Origin: Hyphomonas sp.
Lineage (GTDB): Bacteria > Pseudomonadota > Alphaproteobacteria > Caulobacterales > Hyphomonadaceae
Direction: 5' to 3'
DNA length: 64,000 nucleotides
Assembly: GCA_020638455.1 (NCBI GenBank)
Contig: JACKIK010000002.1
Location: forward strand, 620,001-684,000
The notes below the pieces were generated by a model. The model searched no databases. It saw nothing but the letters and a program-made list of their open reading frames with translations, and had not been told where the DNA came from. Positions 1-7,830 of the stretch are shown in pieces. Positions within the stretch are counted from its first letter, which is position 1. Each line of letters opens with the position of its first letter. Both the position numbers and the translations under genes were made by a program.

Positions 1-886
1 CCAGCGGAAGTCCCTTTGAGATGCCATAAAGGAAGCCGGCGGCATACTGGTCACCGGCCCCCGTCGTATCGACGACCTCTTTCACCGGCACGGCCTCGAC
101 AGCAATCGGCTCTCCGTCACCGAGCACGACCGAGCCTTTCTCGCTGCGCGTGACAGCGGCAATCGCCGTGTCGGCCTGAAGCGCCTCCAGCGCTTCGTCA
201 AAATCGCTCGTTTCGTAGAGAGAGAGCAGCTCTTCCTCGTTGGCGAACAGAATATCGACATTGTTCCGGACCAGCTGGTGGAAACTCGCCCGGTGACGGT
301 CGACGCAGAACTTGTCCGACAGTGTCAGAGCGACCTTGCGGCCAGCAGATTTCGCAATCTCGGCGGCATGGACGAAGGCCTCCTTGGCGTCGTCCTTGTC
401 GAACAGATAGCCCTCCAGATAGAGGATGCCGCCGGCGCGGACCACGTCCGCGTCGACATCGTTGCGCGAGAACAGGACTGACGCACCAAGGAAGGTGTTC
501 ATGCTGCGGTGGCCATCGTCCGTCACGAAGATGATGCTGCGCGCCGTAGCCGGACCGCCCTTGAGCAGCGAGGTGGCGAACGGCACGCCGGACGCTTCCA
601 TTTCGCTGCGGAACTGCCGGCCAAGCTCGTCGTCGGCAACTTTTCCGATGTAAGCGGCAGACCCTCCGAAGCTGGCAAGGCCAGCAATCGTGTTGGCACC
701 GCTGCCGCCGGACGTGAACAGCGGGTCGCGCGCGACCTTGGTCAGCGCGTGGGCACGATCCTCTTCGATAAGGTTCATGGCGTTCTTGTGAATGCCCCAT
801 TCCGCCAGGAAGGCATCGTCGGCGCGCGACAGCACATCGACGATCGCATTGCCAAGGCCCACCACATCAAACCGAACGTCAGTCAT
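1..886 (-). CDS. Adenosine kinase (PfkB/ribokinase family), 3' end cut by window
   Basis: This gene starts at ATG 886 with a GGGAG ribosome-binding site just upstream, and its C-terminus lies beyond the left edge. It is a PfkB-family sugar kinase. The N-terminal VVGLGNAIVDVL strand, the GGSGANTIAGLASFGG glycine-rich segment near residue 60 and the late DTTGAGDQYAAGF signature (anion hole and catalytic Asp) are all present. Within the family it most resembles bacterial adenosine kinases, which phosphorylate adenosine to AMP with ATP in the cytoplasm as part of purine salvage. About 295 residues are visible of an expected 330 or so. It is divergent from the ATP-grasp gene. Family assignment is firm; the exact substrate is inferred from similarity. 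Confidence 0.85.
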   Translation of the reverse strand, partial: MTDVRFDVVGLGNAIVDVLSRADDAFLAEWGIHKNAMNLIEEDRAHALTKVARDPLFTSGGSGANTIAGLASFGGSAAYIGKVADDELGRQFRSEMEASGVPFATSLLKGGPATARSIIFVTDDGHRSMNTFLGASVLFSRNDVDADVVRAGGILYLEGYLFDKDDAKEAFVHAAEIAKSAGRKVALTLSDKFCVDRHRASFHQLVRNNVDILFANEEELLSLYETSDFDEALEALQADTAIAAVTRSEKGSVVLGDGEPIAVEAVPVKEVVDTTGAGDQYAAGFLYGISKGLPL

Positions 887-966
887 GCCATTTCTCCCGC
901 AGTCCGCGCGCCATTGCCAGACCGGAACACTGGACGCAACCGGCAGGCATGCTAAAGCGCAGCGCC

Positions 967-1842
967 ATGAAAATCGCTTATCTTTCTTCCAGCGTCACCC
1001 TCCCCGGCTCACCCACCCGGCGCTCCGATGCGTTTGAGCACGACTACATGATGGCTGCGCTTCGTCCGGCCTTCGCCCTTCACGGCGTTGAAGTTGAGGA
1101 CGTCGCCTGGGACGACCCGGCGGCCGACTGGCCAGACTATGACGCTGCGATCATCGGCACGACCTGGGATTACTGGGACCGGCAGGCGGAATTTCTGGAC
1201 GCGTTGGGCCAGATCGAAGTCCTGACCCATTTGTTCAATCCAGTCTCGCTCGTCAGCTGGAACATCCACAAGGCCTATCTGCGCGATCTTGAGGCGCGCG
1301 GCGCCCGTATCATTCCGACAGTCTGGCTCAGCCAGGCCGACGCCGTATCGGCCGCATCCGCGTTCGACCGGTTGCAGTCCGACGATGTCGTCTTCAAGCG
1401 CCAGGTCGGCGCTGGCGCACACGGCCAGTTCCGCCTCAGCCGCGGGGCTCCGCTGCCCCACATGCCGCACCCGATGATGGCCCAGCCTTTCCTGCCGACG
1501 ATCCAGTCCGAAGGCGAGTACAGTTTCATCTTTGTCGGCGGCACATTCTCGCACGCCCTGGTGAAGCGTGCGGTGCCGGGAGACTATCGCATCCAGTCGG
1601 CCTATGGCGGAAAGGAAACCGCCATCCATCCGAATACGGAAGACCTGGACGAAGCAGCCGCGATCATTGCCATGCTGGACGAAGTGCCGCTTTATGCGCG
1701 CGTCGACATGGTGCGCGGCGACGACGGCCGCCTTCTCCTGATGGAACTGGAAGTTATCGAGCCGTACCTCTACCCGCGCGAAGGCCCGAGCCTCGGCACG
1801 CTTCTCGCCGAAGAGACACTGAAACGCATCGAAGGCCGCTAA
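967..1842 (+). CDS. ATP-grasp domain ligase-like protein (RimK/glutathione synthetase fold)
   Basis: This is a protein of about 291 residues. A start at ATG 967 (MKIAYLSS) is preferred because it begins directly on the first beta strand; ATG 949 would add six residues. The middle contains DVVFKRQVGAGAHGQFR, which resembles the ATP-binding lysine and glycine-rich loop of ATP-grasp enzymes. The C-terminus has YARVDMVRGDDGRLLLMELEVIEP, the metal-binding E-x-E/N strand typical of RimK and glutathione synthetase. Such enzymes join a carboxylate to an amine or thiol through an acyl phosphate. I cannot assign a substrate. Related alphaproteobacterial proteins are usually annotated only as ATP-grasp or DcsG-like. 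It is convergent with the DUF481 gene 15 bp away. Confidence 0.75.
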   Translation: MKIAYLSSSVTLPGSPTRRSDAFEHDYMMAALRPAFALHGVEVEDVAWDDPAADWPDYDAAIIGTTWDYWDRQAEFLDALGQIEVLTHLFNPVSLVSWNIHKAYLRDLEARGARIIPTVWLSQADAVSAASAFDRLQSDDVVFKRQVGAGAHGQFRLSRGAPLPHMPHPMMAQPFLPTIQSEGEYSFIFVGGTFSHALVKRAVPGDYRIQSAYGGKETAIHPNTEDLDEAAAIIAMLDEVPLYARVDMVRGDDGRLLLMELEVIEPYLYPREGPSLGTLLAEETLKRIEGR

Positions 1843-1857
1843 CCGCGCGACCGCCGC

Positions 1858-2628
1858 CTACTTTCCGAGCGTGTAGACAAGCGCGATCTTCGAGGCAGAG
1901 TCGGTAGACTCGAATCCATGCGGCGGATTGGTATCGTACCGGGTGTCGAAGGAAACGCGCGCCGAGAGAGAACCATTAAGGGCTGCCGTCAGCGCAACGC
2001 CATTCGTGAACTGCGTCGACTCTTTCGCGTAAACGACGCCCGCGTTTTCGGACAGCTTGACCTTGTCGTTTATCTGCCAGCCGAACTTCGACGTCGCGAC
2101 GGCACCGAGCGATGTTTCCCGCGTCGCCGGAATGATTAGCGCCGCACCCATGTCGTCCACCGTGATGACCCGTTTTAGCTCATCGATCTTCACACCCGGA
2201 CCGCCCCGGACAACCCATTCGATAGCCCCGTCTTCCGGCAGGCGGTAGCCGACACCGCCACCGACAAACGAGCGGCTGTCAAAGCCCGTGAACTGGTCCA
2301 CTTCGTAAGAGACCCGCCCGAAAGAAAAGAAGCTTTCCGTCATCTCATGATCGAGGTCGATGGCGGCGAAGGCCCGGTTGCGGGTCTCGAGCCCGTCCTG
2401 CTTTCCGTAGTCCGCTTCGCCCTGCAAGCCGACAGTCCAAGCGCCGGCGGCGCGATCGAGGTCGAACTTCACCCCGACATCGCTGGTATCGGTATTGCCG
2501 CGGGTCATCCCTGCGCTGAGCGCGCCTTCGCCGCTCCAGCCGTCGACAGGCTCGTCGTTCTCCGCAAGAGCCGCGGGCGCAGCAAGGACCACCGCGGCAA
2601 AGGCCGCGAGCAAGGCAATATTTCTCAT
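1858..2628 (-). CDS. DUF481 family outer-membrane beta-barrel protein (YdiY-like)
   Basis: This is a protein of 256 residues starting at ATG 2628, with GAGGG six bases upstream. A Sec signal peptide (hydrophobic AALLAAFAAVVLAAP, cut after ALA near residue 22) is followed by alternating beta-strand sequence rich in aromatic and charged residues. The pattern GALSAGMTRGNTDTSDVG near residue 35 and an ending of paired strands finishing ALVYTLGK match the DUF481 family, named for the salt-induced protein YdiY. Members are predicted outer-membrane barrels of unknown substrate. No partner gene is adjacent: nth is upstream on the same strand after 95 bp and could be loosely co-transcribed. Confidence 0.8.
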   Translation of the reverse strand: MRNIALLAAFAAVVLAAPAALAENDEPVDGWSGEGALSAGMTRGNTDTSDVGVKFDLDRAAGAWTVGLQGEADYGKQDGLETRNRAFAAIDLDHEMTESFFSFGRVSYEVDQFTGFDSRSFVGGGVGYRLPEDGAIEWVVRGGPGVKIDELKRVITVDDMGAALIIPATRETSLGAVATSKFGWQINDKVKLSENAGVVYAKESTQFTNGVALTAALNGSLSARVSFDTRYDTNPPHGFESTDSASKIALVYTLGK

Positions 2629-2723
2629 GACAGACCCTCTACAAGTTCTTCAGGCTGCCTCGCCGCTTCGCGTGGCGGTAAATTTGCGGGAATGTGGCAA
2701 GTCTGTGGCGCAGGCAGCGGCGC

Positions 2724-3455
2724 TCAGGTCCGGCGTGGTGGCTTGGGGCCGAGCTTGCTCACCGTTGCGGGATCAGGGGTCTTCGGCTGGTACTTGCACC
2801 AGTCCGCAATGACGCAGCGCCAGCATTCCGGCGTGCGCGCCTTGCACACATAGCGCCCGTGAAGGATCAGCCAGTGGTGCGCCCCATGCTTCCACTCCGG
2901 CGGCGTGACCCGTTCCAGTGCGGACTCGACCTCGTCCGGCGTCCTGCCCGGTGCGAGGCCGGTCCGGTTGCTGACCCGGAAGATATGCGTATCCACGGCA
3001 ATTGTCGGCTGACCGAAGGCCTCGTTGAGCACGACATTCGCCGTCTTCCGCCCCACACCCGGCAGTCGCATCAGCTCCTCACGGGTCGACGGAACGATGC
3101 CGCCAAACTCGCCGATCAGGATCCGGCTCAGCGCGATGACGTTCTTCGCCTTGTTCCGCCACAGACCAATCGTCTTGATGTAGTCCGCCACCCCGTCCTC
3201 GCCGAGTGCGAGCATCTTTTCGGGTGTGTCGGCCACCGCAAACAATTTGGCGGTCGCCTTGTTCACGCCGACATCCGTCGCTTGCGCCGACAGCGCCACG
3301 GCCACCAGCAAGGTATAGGGATTGATGTACTTCAGTTCGGTGTGAGGGTCCGGCCGGTCCCTGGCCAAGGCTGCGTAGATCTGCGCCGTTTTCTCGGGTC
3401 CGAGCGTGCGGACTGCACGTTTCGTCTTGCGGGGGGCGGGTTTCGATTCTTTCAT
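2724..3455 (-). CDS. nth: Endonuclease III, DNA glycosylase/AP lyase
   Basis: This is a protein of 243 residues. It removes oxidised pyrimidines from DNA and cleaves the abasic site by beta-elimination in base-excision repair. The helix-hairpin-helix LMRLPGVGRKTANVVLNEA carries the catalytic lysine, and the catalytic aspartate follows in AVDTHIFRVSNR. Near the C-terminus the [4Fe-4S] cluster motif C-x6-C-x2-C-x5-C is complete (CKARTPECWRCVIADWC). The basic N-terminal extension (KPAPRKTKRAVR) is about 15 residues longer than the E. coli enzyme, as is common in alphaproteobacteria. It is divergent from the DUF2244 gene, with 56 bp between starts. Confidence 0.95.
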   Translation of the reverse strand: MKESKPAPRKTKRAVRTLGPEKTAQIYAALARDRPDPHTELKYINPYTLLVAVALSAQATDVGVNKATAKLFAVADTPEKMLALGEDGVADYIKTIGLWRNKAKNVIALSRILIGEFGGIVPSTREELMRLPGVGRKTANVVLNEAFGQPTIAVDTHIFRVSNRTGLAPGRTPDEVESALERVTPPEWKHGAHHWLILHGRYVCKARTPECWRCVIADWCKYQPKTPDPATVSKLGPKPPRRT

Positions 3456-3511
3456 TCACCCTGTTTGGTCACCCGCTTCCTCTCTCGCAAGCCCGTGTTA
3501 GAATTGTTCTC

Positions 3512-4000
3512 ATGCCCGATACCGACGAGATCATTTATCTGGACGCCATTCTGACGCCGAACAGCTCGCTGTCGCGGAGGGGATTCGTCTGGTTCATGGC
3601 GCTGGTCGGGATGGTGAGCGCGGCGACGTCCGTCGTTTTCATTCAGATCGGCTTCCTGCCGGTGATCGCCTTTGTCGGGCTCATGGCGGGCGCCCTCCTG
3701 CTCGCCTTCTACCGCTCGTACCGGCACCAGAAGGAAGAGACGCAGGTTCGGGTCACGGCGCGCAACCTGTCGCTGCGCCACCGCAATGCGAAGGGCGAGA
3801 CACGGCTCGTGAATGTGCCGTCCAGCTTTGCCCGGGTCGAACTGGACGAGCCCCTGAGACCGGATTCCTGGCTCCGGATCGAGCATGGCCGCACCGCCTA
3901 TGTCATCGGCCGCTTCCTCACGCCGCCGGAGCGCAAGTCGCTCGCAGACGCCCTGCGCACCGCCCTCGCCGAGGCGAGGCAGGAGCGCTACGCCTCGTAA
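3512..4000 (+). CDS. DUF2244 domain inner-membrane protein
   Basis: This is a protein of 162 residues. After a short cytoplasmic N-terminus, two closely spaced transmembrane helices (about residues 28-50 and 52-70) form a hairpin. A conserved FYRSYRHQKEETQVRVT junction leads into a soluble beta-rich domain of about 90 residues containing VTARNLSLRHRNAKG and WLRIEHGRTAYVIGRFLTP. This is the layout of DUF2244, a family widespread in alphaproteobacteria and often located beside nth, as here, where it is divergent. Its function is unknown; an integral-membrane role is inferred from topology only. The gene ends five bases before the palindrome at 4005. Confidence 0.8.
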   Translation: MPDTDEIIYLDAILTPNSSLSRRGFVWFMALVGMVSAATSVVFIQIGFLPVIAFVGLMAGALLLAFYRSYRHQKEETQVRVTARNLSLRHRNAKGETRLVNVPSSFARVELDEPLRPDSWLRIEHGRTAYVIGRFLTPPERKSLADALRTALAEARQERYAS

Positions 4001-4004
4001 AAAA

Positions 4005-4020
4005 ATGACGCAAGCGTCAT
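4005..4020. promoter_or_regulatory. Perfect palindrome ATGACGCAAGCGTCAT, candidate operator of the P450 gene
   Basis: This is a 16-bp inverted repeat (ATGACGC, AA, GCGTCAT) lying 85 bp upstream of the P450 start and just after the DUF2244 stop. Two smaller AT-rich palindromes follow, TTTTCGAAAA (4025-4034) and TATACGTATA (4043-4052); the latter may include the -10 region. A 14-of-16 match occurs at 44024-44039. A regulator-binding function is inferred; no regulator gene is adjacent. Confidence 0.45.
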
Positions 4021-4104
4021 AGTTTTTTCGAAAAGGGCGTGGTATACGTATAAATCACGATATGAGTCCGGCCCCGGAATCGGCCGGCAAATGGAGGAAT
4101 GAAC

Positions 4105-5436
4105 ATGGCCGCCGACACAGTCCGTCAGATTGACCATCCCGCACTTCAGCGCCCCAAAGTGTCTCCCCGCGAGCCGCTGCATCCGGGCTACCTGAATGTC
4201 GGCGATCCCGTGCCGCCGGCCAGCGAACTCGATCTCGCCACGCTTGATCTCGTGGATCCGGAAATCTGGCGCCAGGACAAGATGTGGGACCGGTTCGACC
4301 GCCTGCGCAAGGAAGACCCGATCCACTACACACCCGATTCCTTCGTCGGTCCCTATTGGTCGGTGACCAAGTACGAAGACATCATGGCAGTCGACACCGA
4401 CCACAAGCGCTTCTCCTCCAGCTGGGAGCACGGCGGCATCACCCTCGGCGATCCGCTCGAAGATTTCGAGATGCCGATGTTCATCGCCATGGACGAGCCG
4501 CGCCACACTGAACAGCGCAAGGTGGTCCAGCCGGCAGTCGCCCCCAACATGCTCAAGGAGTACGAGCCGCTGATCCGCTCGCGGACACAGGGCCTGCTCG
4601 ATTCCCTTCCGGTGAATGAGCCGTTCGACTGGGTCGACAAGGTCTCGATCGAGCTCACCACGATGATGCTCGCGACCCTGTTCGACTTCCCGTTCGAAAG
4701 CCGCCGCCAGCTGACCCGCTGGTCGGACGTCGTGACGAACATGAACAACCCCGACATCTGCCCCGGCGGTGAAGAGCAATGGCGCAAGGAGATGATGGAG
4801 TGTCTGACGACCTTCATGGGCATCTTCCAGGAGCGCCAGGCCATCCCGCAGAAGAACGACCTGATGAGCCTGCTGGCCCATGGGGAGAAGACGCGGAACA
4901 TGGTGCCGATGGAACTGCTCGGCAACGTGATCCTGCTGATCGTCGGCGGTAACGACACGACGCGGAACACGATGTCCGCTTCTGCCTACGCCCTGAACAA
5001 ATACCCGGAGCAGTTCGAGAAGCTGAAAGCCGATCATTCCCTGATCCCGAACATGGTGTCCGAGACCATTCGCTGGCAGACGCCGCTCGCCTTCATGCGC
5101 CGCACGGCCCTCGAAGACGTTCCGCTGCGCGACAAGCTCATCAAGAAGGGTGAGCAAATCGCCATGTGGTACATCTCGGGCAACCGTGACGAAGAGTTCT
5201 GGGACCGGCCGAACGACTACATCATCGACCGCGAGAATGCCCGCCGTCACCTGTCCTTCGGCTTCGGCATCCACCGCTGCGTTGGCAACCGCCTTGGCGA
5301 GCTGCAGCTGCAGATCCTGTGGCAGGAGCTGCTGGAGCGCTTCGAGCACATCGAAGTCCTGGATGAGCCGTCCCGCACGTCCGGCGGCTTCGTCCACGGC
5401 TACACCTGGATGCCGGCGATCCTGCACCCGAAATAA
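4105..5436 (+). CDS. Cytochrome P450, CYP153 alkane/fatty-acid terminal hydroxylase family
   Basis: This is a protein of about 443 residues. ATG 4105 is chosen over ATG 4099 because GGAGG at 4093-4097 is 7 bp from 4105 but only 1 bp from 4099. Soluble bacterial P450 landmarks are present: I-helix GGNDTTRN near residue 288, the ExxR motif in SETIRWQTPL, and the haem-binding loop FGFGIHRCVGN near residue 390 with its Cys ligand. Segments such as FGPYWSVTKY-like GPYWSVTKYEDIMAVDTD, IELTTMMLATLFDFPF and HLSFGFGIHRCVGNRL match the CYP153 family. These enzymes hydroxylate the terminal carbon of medium-chain alkanes or fatty acids using ferredoxin and ferredoxin reductase. No ferredoxin or reductase gene is adjacent. 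A palindromic operator lies upstream and a strong terminator downstream. Confidence 0.9.
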   Translation: MAADTVRQIDHPALQRPKVSPREPLHPGYLNVGDPVPPASELDLATLDLVDPEIWRQDKMWDRFDRLRKEDPIHYTPDSFVGPYWSVTKYEDIMAVDTDHKRFSSSWEHGGITLGDPLEDFEMPMFIAMDEPRHTEQRKVVQPAVAPNMLKEYEPLIRSRTQGLLDSLPVNEPFDWVDKVSIELTTMMLATLFDFPFESRRQLTRWSDVVTNMNNPDICPGGEEQWRKEMMECLTTFMGIFQERQAIPQKNDLMSLLAHGEKTRNMVPMELLGNVILLIVGGNDTTRNTMSASAYALNKYPEQFEKLKADHSLIPNMVSETIRWQTPLAFMRRTALEDVPLRDKLIKKGEQIAMWYISGNRDEEFWDRPNDYIIDRENARRHLSFGFGIHRCVGNRLGELQLQILWQELLERFEHIEVLDEPSRTSGGFVHGYTWMPAILHPK

Positions 5437-5468
5437 GCCAGTTGGCTGACCCGGCGACAAGCCATTAG

Positions 5469-5500
5469 ACCTCCCGTCAGGATCTGACGGGAGGTTTTTT
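5469..5500 (+). terminator. Rho-independent terminator of the P450 gene, overlapping the next gene's Shine-Dalgarno
   Basis: An 11-bp perfect stem pairs ACCTCCCGTCA (5469-5479) with TGACGGGAGGT (5485-5495) around a 5-base loop, followed by TTTTTT. The 3' arm contains GGGAGG, spaced 7 bases from ATG 5502, so the hairpin also holds the ribosome-binding site of the nitroreductase gene. Confidence 0.85.
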
Positions 5501-5501
5501 C

Positions 5502-6173
5502 ATGGACGTTTCAACTGCCGTTGCGCAGCGTATCTCGACACGCGCCTTCCTGCCGGACCCGCTTCCGGAAGCGGAGGTTCGTGAATGGCTGACCCAGGCG
5601 CAGCGCGCACCTTCCGGCGGCAACGTCCAGCCCTGGCGTACGATTGCTGTCACGGGAAAGGCAAAGGACGAGGTGATCGCCCTCGGCGCCAGGGTCCTGT
5701 CTGAAGATCCCCGCGGGCAGCGGACTGACCGGCCGATCTATCCGAAGGATCTGTGGGAGCCCTACGAAGCACGCCGCCGGCGAGTGGGCGAAATGATGTA
5801 TGAAGCCCTCGGCATCCCGCGCGAAGACCGGCCTGCGCGTCTTGCCTGGTTCTCCAACAATTTCCGCTTCTTCGGCGCGCCGCTCGCCCTGTTCATCGTG
5901 ATCGACGAACGCATGGGACACGGCCAGTGGGGCCATACAGGCATGTACCTGCAGACGCTCGCCCTGCTGGCCGAGGCGCGCGACTGGGGCACATGCATGC
6001 AGGAATGCTGGGGCATGCTACGGCCCGCACTGAAGGAACATTTCCAGCTTGCGCCGACGGAGATGATCTGGTGCGGCATGGCGGTGGGCAAGCCTGACAG
6101 GTCGCACCCCGTCAACACATTGCGCGCTGAGCGTGCGAGCCTCGACGAGGTCGCCGAACTCCACGGCTTCTAG
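5502..6173 (+). CDS. Nitroreductase family flavoprotein
   Basis: This is a protein of 223 residues of the FMN-dependent nitroreductase family. The N-terminal R-x-S/T-R-x-F segment (QRISTRAFLPDPLP) and APSGGNVQPWR near residue 40 form the FMN phosphate-binding region. The later GMYLQTLALLAEARDWGTCMQE helix and the WCGMAVGKPD strand are also typical. Such enzymes reduce nitro-aromatics, quinones or enals with NAD(P)H in the cytoplasm; the physiological substrate is unknown. The ATG sits two bases after the T-tract of the P450 terminator, and GGGAGG inside the hairpin stem is the only plausible ribosome-binding site. Expression therefore needs read-through plus hairpin opening, or a promoter inside the hairpin region. 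Confidence 0.85.
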   Translation: MDVSTAVAQRISTRAFLPDPLPEAEVREWLTQAQRAPSGGNVQPWRTIAVTGKAKDEVIALGARVLSEDPRGQRTDRPIYPKDLWEPYEARRRRVGEMMYEALGIPREDRPARLAWFSNNFRFFGAPLALFIVIDERMGHGQWGHTGMYLQTLALLAEARDWGTCMQECWGMLRPALKEHFQLAPTEMIWCGMAVGKPDRSHPVNTLRAERASLDEVAELHGF

Positions 6174-6216
6174 ATTTCGCCTCAGTTCTGCCCGACCGGC
6201 ATGGTGACCTTTTGCC

Positions 6217-6819
6217 ATGTTCACGCGCCGGACCCTGCTGGCCGCAACGCTGGCCATTCCGCTCGCACCCGCCAGTTTCGGGGCGCGGTTGCTGCCCTTT
6301 GCGACACGGCTCGCCCTCGCTGCCCGGCGCCAGATCGGCGTCACCCGCAGCTACGACGCCGCCTATGTCAGGCTCGCTTATCCGATGGGAGACGTGGACC
6401 GCTCGCGAGGTGTCTGCACGGATGTCATTATCCGGGCGTATCGCGATGCCTTCGACGTGGACCTGCAGAAGCGGGTGCATGAAGACATGCTCGGCGCATT
6501 CTCCGACTATCCGCGGATCTGGGGTCTTTCGCGTCCCGACAGCAATATCGATCACCGGCGGGTGCCAAATCTCGAACGCTTCCTTGAACGAAATGGATGC
6601 GCTCTCCCCCTCCCGCAGGAACGATCAGGCTGGCAGCCCGGAGACCTCTACACGATGCGTCTGGGCGGGCGCCTGCCTCATATCGGCATCGTATCGGACC
6701 GGATGACCGTCGACGGTCATCCATACGTGCTCCACAACATTGGTCTTGGTACGCAGGAAGAAGACATCCTCGGCCAGTTCGAGGATGAGCGCCGCTTCCG
6801 CTACGATGTCACGGCCTGA
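6217..6819 (+). CDS. DUF1287 family exported protein (YijF-like)
   Basis: This is a protein of 200 residues. The N-terminus FTRRTLLAATLAIPLAPASFGA has twin arginines before a hydrophobic stretch, so Tat-type or Sec export to the periplasm is likely. The mature part contains ARRQIGVTRSYDAAYVRLAYPMGDV, RGVCTDVIIRAYRDAFDVDLQK and, near the C-terminus, QPGDLYTMRLGGRLPHIGIVSD. The conserved Cys and His are arranged as in DUF1287, which is related to NlpC/P60-like folds (C...H). A cell-wall hydrolase or transferase role is possible, but no activity is established. It is convergent with scpB across a 15-bp palindrome holding both stop codons. Confidence 0.75.
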   Translation: MFTRRTLLAATLAIPLAPASFGARLLPFATRLALAARRQIGVTRSYDAAYVRLAYPMGDVDRSRGVCTDVIIRAYRDAFDVDLQKRVHEDMLGAFSDYPRIWGLSRPDSNIDHRRVPNLERFLERNGCALPLPQERSGWQPGDLYTMRLGGRLPHIGIVSDRMTVDGHPYVLHNIGLGTQEEDILGQFEDERRFRYDVTA

Positions 6820-6828
6820 AGTTCAGGC
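6814..6828. repeat. Palindrome spanning convergent stop codons (GCCTGAAGTTCAGGC)
   Basis: A 7-bp inverted repeat around a single G contains the TGA of the DUF1287 gene and, on the other strand, the TGA of scpB. It may act as a weak bidirectional transcription barrier, but no T-tract is visible. The arm GCCTGA recurs at the phaZ/Hpt junction (22895-22916). Confidence 0.4.
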
Positions 6829-7830
6829 ATCGTCCCAATCCGACATGGGCTGGTCCGGCGTACGTTCTTCCCTGGACAGGCGCACGACGGCTGCCTTGAC
6901 CGTATCGCGGTCGAACTCCCGCTCGTCTTCGGCAGAACGAACCGGCGCGCGCGTATAGGAAAACACGCTCACCTCGCCATGATCCTCCGTCTCGTCGTCG
7001 GAGTTGTCAGTCGAGTCCGTTTCCATTTTGGCCTCGGCACCTGACGGCGCATCGTCCGCTTCCTCTTCCTCGTCCATGAAGTCGGTGACAAAGGATTCGG
7101 TCTCTTCGGAATCGCCGCCTGCGTCGACCAGAAGCTCGTCTTCGCTGAGCGCCTCCTCATCCGGCATCTGGAAGCCGGACGGGATCACGTCGGACAGCAG
7201 CCCTTCCGCCTCAAGGTCCGCCTTGCCCGGCAGCGTGTCGAGGCTCTCGATCCCGAAATGTTCGAGGAATTCCGACGTGGTGCCGTAAGTCAGCGGCTGG
7301 CCCGGCGTCTTGCGGCGGCCCCTGATCTTAATCCAGCCCGTTTCCATCAGTGTATCGAGCACCGGCTTGGAAACCGCCACGCCGCGCACGGCCTCGATTT
7401 CGGCCCGCGTCACCGGCTGTCCATAAGCGATGATCGCCAATGTCTCCAGCGCCGCCTGGCTCAGCTTCTTCTGGACCTGGCGCTCCTCGACAAACAGGTA
7501 GGACAGATCGGACGCCGTCTGGAAACGCCATTTGCCGGCGACTTCCACGAGGTTCACGCCGCGGTTCACATACATTGCGCGCAGCGCCATCAGCACTTCT
7601 GCAGCCTCAACCCCGTGCGGCAGGATTTCGGCGATCTGGCTCGCGGACATCGGTTGGCCCGCGGCGAACAGCACGGCCTCGGCCCGGCGCACACCCTCGG
7701 CCAATGCCTCATTCATGTCGACCTGGAGGGCTTCTTCGGACCGGCGAAATGCCAGCGCCAGTTGAGCCACGGCGCTTTTCTGGGTTTCGGGCATTTCGTC
7801 TTCAGTCATCAGGCTCTCAAGCATTTGCAT
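6823..7830 (-). CDS. scpB: Segregation and condensation protein B with long acidic C-terminal tail
   Basis: This is a protein of about 335 residues, starting at ATG 7830, which overlaps the scpA end by 14 bp and is preceded by GAGGGG. Residues of about 35-215 form two winged-helix domains with the ScpB pattern (AEAVLFAAGQPMSASQIAEILP; LSQAALETLAIIAYGQPVTRAEIEAVRGV; GRRKTPGQPLTYGTTSEFLEHFGI). ScpB binds ScpA and bridges the SMC ATPase heads in the condensin complex that compacts and segregates the chromosome. The last 110 or so residues are unusual: a low-complexity acidic stretch (DEEEEADD, TDNSDDETEDHGE) ending in a short basic/acidic segment. This roughly doubles the usual 190-230 residue length. 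Confidence 0.92.
   Translation of the reverse strand: MQMLESLMTEDEMPETQKSAVAQLALAFRRSEEALQVDMNEALAEGVRRAEAVLFAAGQPMSASQIAEILPHGVEAAEVLMALRAMYVNRGVNLVEVAGKWRFQTASDLSYLFVEERQVQKKLSQAALETLAIIAYGQPVTRAEIEAVRGVAVSKPVLDTLMETGWIKIRGRRKTPGQPLTYGTTSEFLEHFGIESLDTLPGKADLEAEGLLSDVIPSGFQMPDEEALSEDELLVDAGGDSEETESFVTDFMDEEEEADDAPSGAEAKMETDSTDNSDDETEDHGEVSVFSYTRAPVRSAEDEREFDRDTVKAAVVRLSREERTPDQPMSDWDDA

Noticed and set aside
3988..5460. A 490-codon minus-strand frame over the P450 gene
   Set aside because: It lies wholly opposite a clear CYP153 gene and has no domain.
6217..6819. tatA/B/C expected after scpB
   Set aside because: The gene here is on the opposite strand and matches DUF1287; no Tat translocase sequence is present.
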